NCBI RefSeq assembly: GCF_025465945.1
Contig: NZ_JANLNW010000008.1
Location: forward strand, 1 to 64,000
Length of the DNA stretch: 64,000 nt
Reading direction: 5' to 3'
Source of the DNA: Pseudomonas sp. 6D_7.1_Bac1
GTDB taxonomy: Bacteria; Pseudomonadota; Gammaproteobacteria; Pseudomonadales; Pseudomonadaceae
The notes beneath the pieces were generated by a model, which ran no database searches, had not been told where the DNA came from, and saw only the letters and a list, made by a program, of their open reading frames with translations. Each line of letters starts with the position of its first letter. The first letter of the stretch is position 1. Made by a program: the position numbers and the translations under genes. Below, one piece after another: positions 27,012 through 35,340 of this stretch.

Positions 27012-27881
27012 TTAGTTAAACTCATCCCCAATCGGATACCGGCTGGCGTTGAGGCTTTCCTTGATCTTGCGCAGGTGCGGCTGGAAGTCGACGCCGCGGC
27101 GCAGGGTCATGCCGGTGGCGAGCACGTCGAGTACCGTCAGCTGGATAATCCGCGAGGTCATCGGCATGTAGATGTCGGTGTCTTCCGGCAGCGGGATGTT
27201 CAGGCTCAGGGTGCTGGCCTTGGCCAGTGGCGAACCTTCGGCAGTCAGGCCAAGCACCGAGGCACCGTTCTCGCGGGCAATGCGCGCCACTTCCACCAGT
27301 TCACGGGTGCGTCCGGTGTAGGAAATGATCACGAACAGCTCACCGGTATGGGCCACCGACGCAATCATCCGCTGCATCAGCACGTCGGCGTGGGCGGTGA
27401 CCGCCAGGTTGAAGCGGAAGAACTTGTGCTGCGCATCCAGGGCCACCGGGGCTGACGCACCGAGGCCGAAGAAGTGGATCTGCCGGGCCTGGATCAGCAA
27501 GTCCACGGCGCGGCTGATCAGGTTCGGGTCCAGTGCCTGGCAGGCGCTGTCCAGTGAAGCAATGGCGCTGCCAAAGATTTTCTGGGTGTAGGCTTCAGGA
27601 TTGTCGTCCGCTTCCACCGCACGGCTGACATACGCCGCGCCGCTGGCCAGGCTTTGAGCCAGCTGCAGTTTGAGTTCCGGGTAGCCGCTGACACCGAACG
27701 AACGGCAGAAACGGTTGACCGTCGGCTCGCTGACCGAGGCGGCCTGGGCGAGGGCGGCAATACTGAAGCGAGTGGCCTGCTGTGGGTTGAGCAGGATGAC
27801 TTCGGCGACCTTGCGTTCGGCCTTGTTCAGGTCTGCAAGGCGATTCTGGATTTGTTCCAGTAAATTTCGCACGCGGTCCAT
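27012..27881 (-). CDS. hexR: RpiR-family regulator HexR
   Basis: Repressor of glucose-metabolism genes (289 aa). An N-terminal HTH_6 domain (about 1-77; [20 protein letters not shown]) precedes a SIS sugar-phosphate isomerase domain (about 120-255; [35 protein letters not shown]). In pseudomonads HexR is released from DNA by the Entner-Doudoroff intermediate 2-keto-3-deoxy-6-phosphogluconate. It is divergent from zwf with a 33-bp palindrome between, the likely shared operator. Confidence 0.95.
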   Translation of the reverse strand: MDRVRNLLEQIQNRLADLNKAERKVAEVILLNPQQATRFSIAALAQAASVSEPTVNRFCRSFGVSGYPELKLQLAQSLASGAAYVSRAVEADDNPEAYTQKIFGSAIASLDSACQALDPNLISRAVDLLIQARQIHFFGLGASAPVALDAQHKFFRFNLAVTAHADVLMQRMIASVAHTGELFVIISYTGRTRELVEVARIARENGASVLGLTAEGSPLAKASTLSLNIPLPEDTDIYMPMTSRIIQLTVLDVLATGMTLRRGVDFQPHLRKIKESLNASRYPIGDEFN

Positions 27882-27986
27882 TCATGTTCCTTAGGTCGGC
27901 TATGCAGATTGGGCCTGTGAAGCGGCCCATAATGGTGACCTATCCTACTGATGGCCCCGACCGACCACCACTTGGAATCTGTATTT

Positions 27987-28019
27987 TGGAAAAATGTTGT
28001 GGTTATTACTACATTTTTC
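27987..28019. promoter_or_regulatory. Extended palindrome, candidate HexR operator
   Basis: The core TGTTGT-N7-ACTACA is bordered by GGAAAAA on the left and TTTTTCC on the right, giving a nearly perfect 33-bp palindrome between hexR and zwf, about 60 bases upstream of zwf. The core has the TTGT-N-ACAA style spacing described for HexR sites. Assignment is by position and form. Confidence 0.75.
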
Positions 28020-28078
28020 CTTGAGCGATGCCTTAAAAAAAGGTATTTGTAGCTTAACTTGATAAAAGAACAAACATC

Positions 28079-29548
28079 ATGCCTTCGATTACGGTTGAAC
28101 CGTGCACCTTTGCCTTGTTCGGCGCCTTGGGCGATCTGGCCCTGCGCAAGCTGTTTCCTGCCTTGTACCAACTTGATGGCGCCGGTCTGCTGCACGAAGA
28201 CACGCGTATTATCGCACTGGCCCGTGAACCGGGCAGCGAGCAAGAGCATCTGGCCTTTATTGCCCGCGAGCTGCGCCATTACGTCGAGGACAAGGAACTC
28301 GACGAAGCCGTGGTCGAACGCTTCCTGGCACGTCTGACGTACCTGCATGTCGACTTCCTCAAGACTGACGACTATATCGCCTTGGCGGAACTGGCCGGCA
28401 CGGCGCAGCGGATGATTGCCTACTTCGCGACGCCGGCTGCGGTGTACGGCGCGATTTGCGAGAACCTGGCGAAGGTCGGTCTGAGCGAAAATACCCGTGT
28501 GGTGCTGGAGAAACCGATCGGTTCGGACCTGGAGTCGTCGCGCAAGGTCAACGATGCGGTGGCGCGGTACTTCCCGGAAAATCGCACCTATCGCATCGAC
28601 CACTACCTGGGCAAAGAGACGGTGCAGAACCTGATCGCCCTGCGTTTCGCCAACAGCCTGTTCGAAACCCAGTGGAACCAGAACTACATTTCCCACGTGG
28701 AAATCACCGTCGCCGAGAAGGTCGGGATCGAGGGCCGCTGGGGTTACTTCGACAAGGCCGGCCAGCTACGGGACATGATTCAGAACCACCTGCTGCAGCT
28801 ACTGTGCCTGATCGCCATGGACCCGCCCGCCGACCTCTCGGCCGACAGCATCCGTGACGAGAAAGTCAAAGTGCTCAAGGCGCTGGCGCCGATCAGCCCG
28901 GAAGGCCTGACCACTCAGGTCGTGCGCGGCCAGTACATCGCCGGTCACAGCGAAGGCAAGTCGGTGCCGGGTTATCTGGAGGAAGAAAACTCCAACACCC
29001 AGAGCGACACCGAAACCTTCGTCGCCCTGCGTGCCGATATTCGCAACTGGCGTTGGGCCGGCGTACCGTTTTACCTGCGTACCGGCAAGCGCATGCCGCA
29101 GAAGCTGTCGCAGATCGTCATCCACTTCAAGGAGCCGTCGCATTACATCTTTGCCCCCGAGCAGCGCTTGCAGATCAGCAACAAACTGATCATCCGCCTG
29201 CAGCCGGACGAAGGTATTTCCTTGCGCGTGATGACCAAGGAACAAGGTCTGGACAAGGGCATGCAGCTGCGCAGCGGCCCGTTGCAGCTGAATTTTTCCG
29301 ATACCTATCGCAGCGCGCGGATTCCCGATGCCTACGAGCGGTTGTTGCTGGAAGTGATGCGTGGCAATCAGAACCTGTTTGTCCGTAAAGATGAAATCGA
29401 AGCCGCGTGGAAATGGTGTGACCAGTTGATCGCCGGATGGAAGAAGTCCGGTGATGCGCCCAAGCCGTACGCGGCCGGGTCCTGGGGACCGATGAGCTCC
29501 ATTGCACTGATCACGCGGGACGGGAGGTCTTGGTATGGCGATATCTGA
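28079..29548 (+). CDS. zwf: Glucose-6-phosphate 1-dehydrogenase
   Basis: First enzyme of the phosphate branch of glucose use (489 aa), oxidising glucose 6-phosphate to 6-phosphogluconolactone with NAD(P). The coenzyme motif [19 protein letters not shown] is at about residues 14-32; the active-site signature [13 protein letters not shown] with the substrate-binding Lys and catalytic-base His region follows near 180. Normal length. It overlaps pgl by 14 bases, and eda follows, making a zwf-pgl-eda operon under the HexR palindrome. Confidence 0.97.
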   Translation: MPSITVEPCTFALFGALGDLALRKLFPALYQLDGAGLLHEDTRIIALAREPGSEQEHLAFIARELRHYVEDKELDEAVVERFLARLTYLHVDFLKTDDYIALAELAGTAQRMIAYFATPAAVYGAICENLAKVGLSENTRVVLEKPIGSDLESSRKVNDAVARYFPENRTYRIDHYLGKETVQNLIALRFANSLFETQWNQNYISHVEITVAEKVGIEGRWGYFDKAGQLRDMIQNHLLQLLCLIAMDPPADLSADSIRDEKVKVLKALAPISPEGLTTQVVRGQYIAGHSEGKSVPGYLEEENSNTQSDTETFVALRADIRNWRWAGVPFYLRTGKRMPQKLSQIVIHFKEPSHYIFAPEQRLQISNKLIIRLQPDEGISLRVMTKEQGLDKGMQLRSGPLQLNFSDTYRSARIPDAYERLLLEVMRGNQNLFVRKDEIEAAWKWCDQLIAGWKKSGDAPKPYAAGSWGPMSSIALITRDGRSWYGDI

Positions 29549-30248
29549 ATTCAAACTGCCTCAGGGCGTCAGCGCCCATGAGTTTCGCAGCCCTGTGCTG
29601 CTGGCCGAAGGCCTGGCACTGACGGTGGCCAAGCAACTGAGCGACGCGATTGATGCGCGGGGCACCGCGACGCTGGTGGTCTCCGGTGGACGCAGCCCGG
29701 TGGCGTTTTTCCAGCACTTGGCCAAACAGGCGCTGGATTGGTCGAATGTGGTCGTCAGCCTGGCCGACGAGCGTTGGGTACCCGTGGAGCACGCCGACAG
29801 CAATGCCGGTCTGCTCAAGCGCTACCTGTTGCAAGGTCCGGCGGCCCAGGCGCAGTTCCTGAGCCTCTATAGCGCTCAAGCGAACCTTGAGCAAGCTGCG
29901 CAGCACGCCGACCGCTTGCTTGCCGAGTTGCCGACAATCGACGTGCTCGTGCTGGGGATGGGCGACGACGGTCACACCGCTTCGTTGTTCCCCAACAGCC
30001 CGAACCTGGCCGAAGCCTTGCGGGTCGACGGCACACGCCGTTGCTGGCCGATGCTGGCGCCGACCGTGCCGCATCAGCGCCTGACCATGAGCCGCGCGCT
30101 GCTGGCCTCGGCACAGTTCACTGTTCTCTCGATTTCCGGTCAGTCCAAGCTGACCACCCTGAGTGCCGCACTGGCCGGTGACGATGTCGCCGCAATGCCG
30201 ATTCGCGCGTTTCTGCAACCCACGTTAGAGATTTACTGGTGCCCATGA
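29535..30248 (+). CDS. pgl: 6-phosphogluconolactonase
   Basis: Hydrolase of 237 aa, DevB/Pgl type, opening 6-phosphogluconolactone to 6-phosphogluconate. Motifs seen: [15 protein letters not shown] near residue 49, [16 protein letters not shown] near 75, and [17 protein letters not shown] near 138. The gene overlaps zwf by 14 bases, and its stop lies just before the eda start. A complete, ordinary member. Confidence 0.95.
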   Translation: MAISEFKLPQGVSAHEFRSPVLLAEGLALTVAKQLSDAIDARGTATLVVSGGRSPVAFFQHLAKQALDWSNVVVSLADERWVPVEHADSNAGLLKRYLLQGPAAQAQFLSLYSAQANLEQAAQHADRLLAELPTIDVLVLGMGDDGHTASLFPNSPNLAEALRVDGTRRCWPMLAPTVPHQRLTMSRALLASAQFTVLSISGQSKLTTLSAALAGDDVAAMPIRAFLQPTLEIYWCP

Positions 30249-30265
30249 GCCAAGGATCAGCCGCT

Positions 30266-30931
30266 ATGACAAACACCCAACCGACCGTTTCCATGGCGGA
30301 CAAAGTTGCCCTGATCGATAGCCTCTGCGTCAAGGCGCGGATTTTGCCGGTGATCACCATTGCTCGCGAGCAAGACATTTTGCCGCTGGCCGATGCCCTG
30401 GCGGCGGGTGGGTTGACGGCCCTGGAAGTGACCCTGCGTTCGCAGTTCGGTCTCAAGGCCATTCAGGTTCTGCGTGAGCAGCGCCCGGAGCTGGTCACCG
30501 GTGCCGGCACCGTGCTTGATCGCAACATGCTCGCCGCCGCTGAAGCCGCGGGTTCGCAGTTCATCGTGACGCCAGGCATTACCCGTGACCTGCTGGAAGC
30601 CAGCGTTGCCAGCCCGATTCCTTTGTTGCCGGGTATCAGCAATGCCTCCGGGATCATGGAGGGCTACTCCCTGGGCTATCGCCGTTTCAAGCTGTTCCCG
30701 GCGGAAGTCAGCGGTGGTGTGGCAGCGATCAAAGCCCTTGGCGGCCCGTTCGGCGAAGTGCGCTTCTGCCCGACTGGCGGTGTTGGCCCAGCCAACATCA
30801 AGAGCTACATGGCGCTGAAAAACGTAATGTGCGTCGGCGGTAGCTGGATGCTTGATCCTGAGTGGATCAAGAACGGCGACTGGGCACGCATTCAGGAGTG
30901 CACCGCCGAGGCGCTGGCCCTGCTGGACTGA
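30266..30931 (+). CDS. eda: 2-keto-3-deoxy-6-phosphogluconate aldolase
   Basis: Class I aldolase of 221 aa splitting KDPG into pyruvate and glyceraldehyde 3-phosphate, the last step of the Entner-Doudoroff pathway. The Schiff-base lysine is in the motif YRRFKLFPAE, the general-base Glu region is EVTLRS, and the phosphate loop is FCPTGGV. ATG 30266 is chosen since AAGGA lies about 10 bases upstream and the N-terminus then matches known Pseudomonas Eda; an ATG at 30245 overlapping the pgl stop would add seven residues. The gene is followed by a terminator. Confidence 0.95.
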   Translation: MTNTQPTVSMADKVALIDSLCVKARILPVITIAREQDILPLADALAAGGLTALEVTLRSQFGLKAIQVLREQRPELVTGAGTVLDRNMLAAAEAAGSQFIVTPGITRDLLEASVASPIPLLPGISNASGIMEGYSLGYRRFKLFPAEVSGGVAAIKALGGPFGEVRFCPTGGVGPANIKSYMALKNVMCVGGSWMLDPEWIKNGDWARIQECTAEALALLD

Positions 30932-30986
30932 TTGGTTTTACCGGCTGTTTTTACGCAGAATCGTTGTAGTTGTGTTCTACGGCTTT

Positions 30987-31018
30987 ACGGCGCACTTGGT
31001 CGGTGCGCCGTTTTTTTT
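30987..31018 (+). terminator. Rho-independent terminator of zwf-pgl-eda
   Basis: CGGCGCAC-loop-GTGCGCCG hairpin followed by eight T, 56 bases after the eda stop codon. Confidence 0.88.
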
Positions 31019-31057
31019 GCCTACAGAAAATCTACGATTTTTTTCGTTCTAACCCCC

Positions 31058-31202
31058 GTAGCAGCTGCCGAGCCCGCGAGGCTGCGTTCGGCCGCGCAGC
31101 GGTCGTGAAATCAGGCAACGCGTTTTTCCAGGCAAACCGCGTATGCAGGATTTGCGAGGACTTCGTCCTCGAACGCAGCCTCGCGGGCTCGGCAGCTGCT
31201 AC
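31058..31202. repeat. 145-bp palindromic repeat with 33-bp perfect inverted ends
   Basis: GTAGCAGCTGCCGAGCCCGC... (31058-31090) is repeated as its exact complement at 31170-31202, giving 33-bp perfect terminal inverted repeats around a 79-base core. The copy at 62010-62154 has the same length and the same ends; a diverged copy is at 13782-13912. It has no coding capacity and could be a MITE-like or REP-related element. Confidence 0.9.
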
Positions 31203-31327
31203 GGACGTAGTCCTTCACCGTATTTCAACGTTGTGTAGATACCTATGCTTCAGAGGCATACATAGTTACCGCAACCCACCCCGGAGAGCTCTTTATCCTG
31301 CGAGCAACTTATGGAAGAGAGCGACTC

Positions 31328-32053
31328 ATGGACGAAAACGCAGCAATCACGGCACCCGAGCCAGTCTGTTTATTGGCCCCTGAACAGATCGCCGGCCCTT
31401 ACTTCAGAAACCCCAGGTTGATCCGAAGGAACATCAGTGAAGGCGCCAGTGGCATTCCCTTGCTGCTCAAACTGAGCCTCATTGATGTCAAAAATGGCGA
31501 GCCGGTGACGGATGCCCTGGTGGACATCTGGCACTGCAATGCGCGAGGGGCCTATTCGGGCTGGAGCAAGATCGATCCGGATAAAGAGGTCGATGTCGGC
31601 GATATCGGCTCAGTCCCGCGTACGGATGACGACACTTACCTGCGCGGTGGGCAATTCACCGACCGCAAAGGTGTTGTCAGGTTTACCACGATTTATCCGG
31701 GCTTCTATGCAGGGCGAAGCGTGCACATCCACGTTGCCGTTCGAATCGTTTCCGGCAGCAATTACCTGGACGCACGGCACGTGGCCTGGGTCGGCCAACT
31801 GTACCTCCCCGAAGTGACGTCACGTCCGGTACTGGGCGCCAAAGACTATTCCGGGCGCAGTATTGCGCCGCTGCGCAACGATCAGGACGAGCTCTTTACC
31901 CGGATGCATGGGGAGGACTCGATATTGAACGTCCACACCATTGGCCGTGATTCCTGGGAAGACGGTTTTTTCGGGCAGTTGACCATTGGTATCGACAAGC
32001 ACGCGATGTCCGCACAAATCAAACCCGAAGACTTCGACATCTATACCGTGTGA
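31328..32053 (+). CDS. Intradiol ring-cleavage dioxygenase-like protein
   Basis: Protein of 241 aa with the intradiol dioxygenase fold, as in protocatechuate 3,4-dioxygenase subunits. All four non-haem iron(III) ligands have plausible counterparts: Tyr in CNARGAYSG, Tyr in IYPGFYAGR and two His in HIHVAV. GPYF near residue 23 is the usual entry motif. There is no signal peptide and no neighbouring aromatic-catabolic gene, so the substrate is unknown. It converges on a class V aminotransferase gene with a stem-loop between. Confidence 0.8.
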   Translation: MDENAAITAPEPVCLLAPEQIAGPYFRNPRLIRRNISEGASGIPLLLKLSLIDVKNGEPVTDALVDIWHCNARGAYSGWSKIDPDKEVDVGDIGSVPRTDDDTYLRGGQFTDRKGVVRFTTIYPGFYAGRSVHIHVAVRIVSGSNYLDARHVAWVGQLYLPEVTSRPVLGAKDYSGRSIAPLRNDQDELFTRMHGEDSILNVHTIGRDSWEDGFFGQLTIGIDKHAMSAQIKPEDFDIYTV

Positions 32054-32054
32054 A

Positions 32055-32081
32055 CACCGGGGTTGCGGTCAAACCCCGGTG
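32055..32081. terminator. Stem-loop between convergent genes
   Basis: CACCGGGGTT and AACCCCGGTG form a perfect 10-bp stem with a 7-base loop, two bases after the dioxygenase stop. No T tract; a weak bidirectional terminator is likely. Confidence 0.55.
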
Positions 32082-32095
32082 CACATCGCCGCACA

Positions 32096-33277
32096 TCAGC
32101 TCAGATCGATCAGTGCTTGAGCTACCCGATGCATGTCCCGTGCGGTGCTGGTCAGGCCCGGTGTAATGCGAATGCAGGTGCCGCACGCTGAGCCGCTGCG
32201 GGCTACGGTGAACAGGCTGTACTCGTTGAGCAGACGGTCGACCATCGCTTGCTGGTCGGCCTGCCGGGTGAAACGCATCGAAGTGATGCCGCAATACAGT
32301 CGCTGGTCATCCGGGGTCATGACTTCAATGCCCGGCACGTCGCGAACAGCCTCGACCCACAGATTGCGCAGGTAATTGAGTCGCGCACCTTTGGCGGCCG
32401 CGCCGCCGATGGAACGATGCTCTTCGAACACCAGTGGTAACGTCAGTAACGCCGGGATGTTGGGTGTGCTGTAAGGCGTGCGCGAGCGGATGTCGGTGAC
32501 CGGGAAATGAAACTCGCCCATGTCGGGATCAATATCGGCCAGGCGCTGTGGGGCGATGTAGATGAACCCCAGGGTCAGTGGCGCGCCGATCCATTTGTGC
32601 AGGTTGTAGCCGGCAAAGGAGATACCCAGATCATCAAGGTTGAATTCGATCTGGCCGAGGGCGTGGGCACCGTCGAGGATTACATCGACCCCGTGCTCTT
32701 TGGCCGCGGCGGCGATCGCCTTGACCGGCATCACCAGACCGGTGCGATGGGTGACGTGGGTCAGCGCCATCAGCTTGAGCCGTGGGTAACGCACGAACGC
32801 CTCGCGGTAGCTGGCGACCAATGATTCGAAGCTGGCGGGATGGGAATGCTCGATCTCGATCACTTCGACACCGCGATGGTGTGCCAGCCAGCGCATCGCA
32901 CTTTTGACCGTGTCGTATTCCAGATCGCAGAGCAGGACCTGATCACCCGGCTGTAAACCGTTGTAGTTGCGAATCAGCGATTGCAGCGCGTCCGAGGCGC
33001 TGCGGGTCAGGGCAACCGCTTGCGCGGGTACCCGTAAGAGTTCGGCCAACTGCCCGCGTATTTCCACGCTTTCAAGCTTTTCGAAACGCTGGCGCACATG
33101 CACCGAGTTGCTACGGTTGATGAGTTCGATGTTGCGCTGATATTCCTCGACGACGGTGCGCGACATGCGGCCGAAGTAACCGTTTTCCAGGTTGATGGGA
33201 CCTGGCTGGACCTCGTAGCGGTCGGCGAACGTCTGCCAAAAGGCTTCATCATGGGCGCGGCGGGTGTTTTCGGGCAT
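32096..33277 (-). CDS. Class V aminotransferase, isopenicillin-N-epimerase-like
   Basis: PLP-dependent enzyme of 393 aa of the aminotransferase class V fold, resembling isopenicillin N epimerase or cysteine-desulfurase-like proteins. The PLP lysine is in AGYNLHKWIGAP, the cofactor aspartate in DVILDGAHALGQ, and the SASDALQS loop holds the phosphate. No signal peptide. True function cannot be read from context: the neighbours are a dioxygenase-like gene and a small DUF3820 gene. Transcribed away from the DUF3820 gene's 3' side, with a 20-base gap. Confidence 0.82.
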   Translation of the reverse strand: MPENTRRAHDEAFWQTFADRYEVQPGPINLENGYFGRMSRTVVEEYQRNIELINRSNSVHVRQRFEKLESVEIRGQLAELLRVPAQAVALTRSASDALQSLIRNYNGLQPGDQVLLCDLEYDTVKSAMRWLAHHRGVEVIEIEHSHPASFESLVASYREAFVRYPRLKLMALTHVTHRTGLVMPVKAIAAAAKEHGVDVILDGAHALGQIEFNLDDLGISFAGYNLHKWIGAPLTLGFIYIAPQRLADIDPDMGEFHFPVTDIRSRTPYSTPNIPALLTLPLVFEEHRSIGGAAAKGARLNYLRNLWVEAVRDVPGIEVMTPDDQRLYCGITSMRFTRQADQQAMVDRLLNEYSLFTVARSGSACGTCIRITPGLTSTARDMHRVAQALIDLS

Positions 33278-33297
33278 GGAGCGACTCGTGAAGGGGA

Positions 33298-33534
33298 TCA
33301 GTGGCGAGGTTTGGGTTTGCCGTGCTTGGCGCGCAGCGGGTCGAGCAAGTCGGACAGGCCGTTGTGATCGATTTCCTGCATCAGGGCCAACAAACCACCC
33401 AACTCACCCTGGGGGAAACCCTCGCGGGCGAACCAGTTCAGGTATTGTCCGGGCAGGTCGGCAATGATGCGACCCTTGTATTTGCCGAAGGGCATTTCGC
33501 GGGTGACCAGCAGTTCGAGCTTTTCGGGATTCAT
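33298..33534 (-). CDS. DUF3820 family protein
   Basis: Small protein of 78 aa with the family signature MPFGKYKGRIIADLPGQYLNW, a compact domain of unknown function that is widely found in proteobacteria, sometimes fused to nuclease-like proteins. It ends with a basic tail (KHGKPKPRH). It is preceded on the minus strand by a terminator for the hydratase gene, so it is probably expressed separately and may be co-transcribed with the aminotransferase downstream. Function unknown. Confidence 0.85.
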   Translation of the reverse strand: MNPEKLELLVTREMPFGKYKGRIIADLPGQYLNWFAREGFPQGELGGLLALMQEIDHNGLSDLLDPLRAKHGKPKPRH

Positions 33535-33563
33535 CGATCAGTCGTCTTGATTCATACAGTCTG

Positions 33564-33593
33564 TAAAAAACGCCAGTCAGTCTGGCGTTTTTT
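33564..33593 (-). terminator. Bidirectional terminator between hydratase and DUF3820 genes
   Basis: AAAAAACGCCAG-TCAGT-CTGGCGTTTTTT is symmetrical. On the minus strand it ends the hydratase transcript about 60 bases after its stop. Confidence 0.85.
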
Positions 33594-33607
33594 GTGCCTT
33601 GAATGGC

Positions 33608-33647
33608 TCGCTCCCGGTCCCGGGCGTGGCACTCGGAACGGGAGCGA
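33608..33647. repeat. Inverted repeat, possible degraded REP unit
   Basis: TCGCTCCCG and CGGGAGCGA face each other around a 22-base loop just downstream (minus strand) of the hydratase gene. It resembles one arm of the REP motif seen elsewhere in the window. Confidence 0.4.
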
Positions 33648-33653
33648 TCGGCA

Positions 33654-34124
33654 TCAGCCAATGCTGATAGCCGGCAATGTTGGCAGGGTCACGGTCTGCT
33701 GTTTGCGCGGTGCGAGGATCTCGGCTTCACCATCCACGACTAGCTCATCGCGCTGGTTGAATACCCGAGTGGCGATGCGCACGCGGAACTTCGGCAGCTT
33801 CTCGAGGATTTCCAGGCGTACGGTCAGGGTGTCGCCGATCTTCACAGGTTTCTGAAAGCTCATTTGCTGACCGATATAGATAGTCCCCGGCCCAGGCAGC
33901 TCGCAGGCGACGGCGGCGCTGATCAGTGCACCGCTGAACATGCCGTGGGCGATACGCTCCTTGAACATGCTCGCCGCGGCGAACTCGGCGTCCAGGTGCA
34001 CCGGGTTGTGGTCGCCGGACATCGCCGCGAACAACTGAATGTCGCGCTCTTCGACGGTCTTGCTGTAGCTGGCGGTCTGGCCGACTTCGAGGGCTTCGTA
34101 CGGGGTATTGGTAACCTGGGTCAT
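33654..34124 (-). CDS. phaJ: (R)-specific enoyl-CoA hydratase, PhaJ4-like
   Basis: MaoC-like hydratase of 156 aa. The hydratase-2 motif is visible as FAAMSGDHNPVHLD with catalytic Asp and His, followed by AHGMFSGALIS. It would hydrate trans-2-enoyl-CoA to (R)-3-hydroxyacyl-CoA, linking beta-oxidation to polyhydroxyalkanoate. ATG 34124 is preferred to an upstream ATG at 34163 because it starts the conserved domain region. Next to it lie a lipase-like hydrolase and two fadD genes, the neighbourhood known for phaJ4 in P. aeruginosa. Confidence 0.85.
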   Translation of the reverse strand: MTQVTNTPYEALEVGQTASYSKTVEERDIQLFAAMSGDHNPVHLDAEFAAASMFKERIAHGMFSGALISAAVACELPGPGTIYIGQQMSFQKPVKIGDTLTVRLEILEKLPKFRVRIATRVFNQRDELVVDGEAEILAPRKQQTVTLPTLPAISIG

Positions 34125-34166
34125 GTGTCTTGAATCCTGTGACGAGTTAAGTGAAATAACCAAGCA

Positions 34167-35111
34167 TTATTCGGTTCTGGGCGGCCGGCGATGGCTCAGT
34201 GCCTGGGCCAGCCAGTTGAGCAGGTCCGCGGTCACTTCATCGCGGTTGCTCTCGTTGAACAGTTCGTGCCGGGCCTGCGGGTAGATGTTCAGTTGCATAC
34301 ACTGGTTACCGGCCTCGCGCAGCGCATGGGCCAGAGCCTTGAGACGTTTGCCTTCGCTCACCGGATCACATTCACCGCCGATCACCAGCAACGGCAGGCC
34401 CGGATCGATCTGGGCGAGATTGGACGCTTTGCTGATTTGCTGCAAGCCGCCGAGCAGGTCGATCCACAGCTGGTTGGTGCAACGGTAGCCGCAGAGCGGG
34501 TCGTGGACGTATTTGTCGACTTCGGCCGGGTCGCGGCTGAGCCAGTCGAACGCGGTGCGATGAGGCTTGAAGGCCTTGTTGAATGAACCGAACGACAACC
34601 ACTCGATCAACGCACTGCGACCGGTAGCGCCCTGGCGCCAGCGTTCGAAACGCGCAATCAGGCTCGCCACGCGGTACAGCGCCACCGGCTGGAAGTTCGA
34701 GCCACTGAGCACCGCGCCGTAGAGGCTGGCACTGTGATGCAGCAGGTAGGCCTGGGCGATGTAGCTGCCCATGCTGTGGCCGAGCAGCACAATCGGTGTG
34801 CCCGGATGGTGTTGGCCGATGTGCTGATTGAGGCAGGCCAGGTCTCCGACCACTTTGCGCCAACCGTCCTTGTCCGCAAAATGCCCGAGCACACCGTTTT
34901 CGGCGGTTTTGCCATGGCCGCGCTGGTCCGGCGCATAGACGCCGTAGCCCTGGGCACATAAAGCCTGCGCCAGACGCGCATAACGGGCGCTGTGTTCAGC
35001 CATGCCGTGGGACAGCAGGATCACCGCGTTAAGCGGGCCTTCAGGCAGCCACTGGTTGACGAAAAGTCGACTGTGGTCACTCGCGGTCAACCAGAAAGTG
35101 TCGTGGATCAT
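34167..35111 (-). CDS. Alpha/beta hydrolase, monoacylglycerol lipase-like
   Basis: Serine hydrolase of 314 aa, lysophospholipase/monoglyceride-lipase group. The cap-domain fold is inferred from length; the nucleophile elbow is LLGHSMGSYIAQ (Ser near residue 112), the oxyanion region ILLSHGMAEHSARY near 32, Asp in GECDPVSEG and His in ARHELFNE complete the triad. No signal peptide. The gene is divergent from fadD and directly upstream (same strand) of the hydratase, so released fatty acids could be activated by FadD and diverted by the hydratase. Confidence 0.87.
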   Translation of the reverse strand: MIHDTFWLTASDHSRLFVNQWLPEGPLNAVILLSHGMAEHSARYARLAQALCAQGYGVYAPDQRGHGKTAENGVLGHFADKDGWRKVVGDLACLNQHIGQHHPGTPIVLLGHSMGSYIAQAYLLHHSASLYGAVLSGSNFQPVALYRVASLIARFERWRQGATGRSALIEWLSFGSFNKAFKPHRTAFDWLSRDPAEVDKYVHDPLCGYRCTNQLWIDLLGGLQQISKASNLAQIDPGLPLLVIGGECDPVSEGKRLKALAHALREAGNQCMQLNIYPQARHELFNESNRDEVTADLLNWLAQALSHRRPPRTE

Positions 35112-35340
35112 GGCGATTCCTTTGCACGGTTTTGTTTAGGCGCGGCGTCGTTGCATTGTATAACTCATCAACCGTAGGGCGTGCGATGTGGGTGTCCCTC
35201 AGCAGCAAGATTCACATTATCAATGAGGCTCGTGCGCATATTTGCCTGAATCGCCATAACTGCTAGTGTCCCAGAAGCCCCGCTTTTCAGCGTCACAGAG
35301 ATGCGGCCCCGGATTCGCTCAGGTAAAGAGGATAAGAACA

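Larger units (their letters stand above)
30932..31327. other. Gap after eda: terminator, long palindromic element, promoter region
   Basis: The 396 bases hold the eda terminator (30987-31018), the 145-bp palindromic repeat (31058-31202), and an upstream region of the dioxygenase-like gene with AGGAG-free leader. No gene is supported here. Confidence 0.7.
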
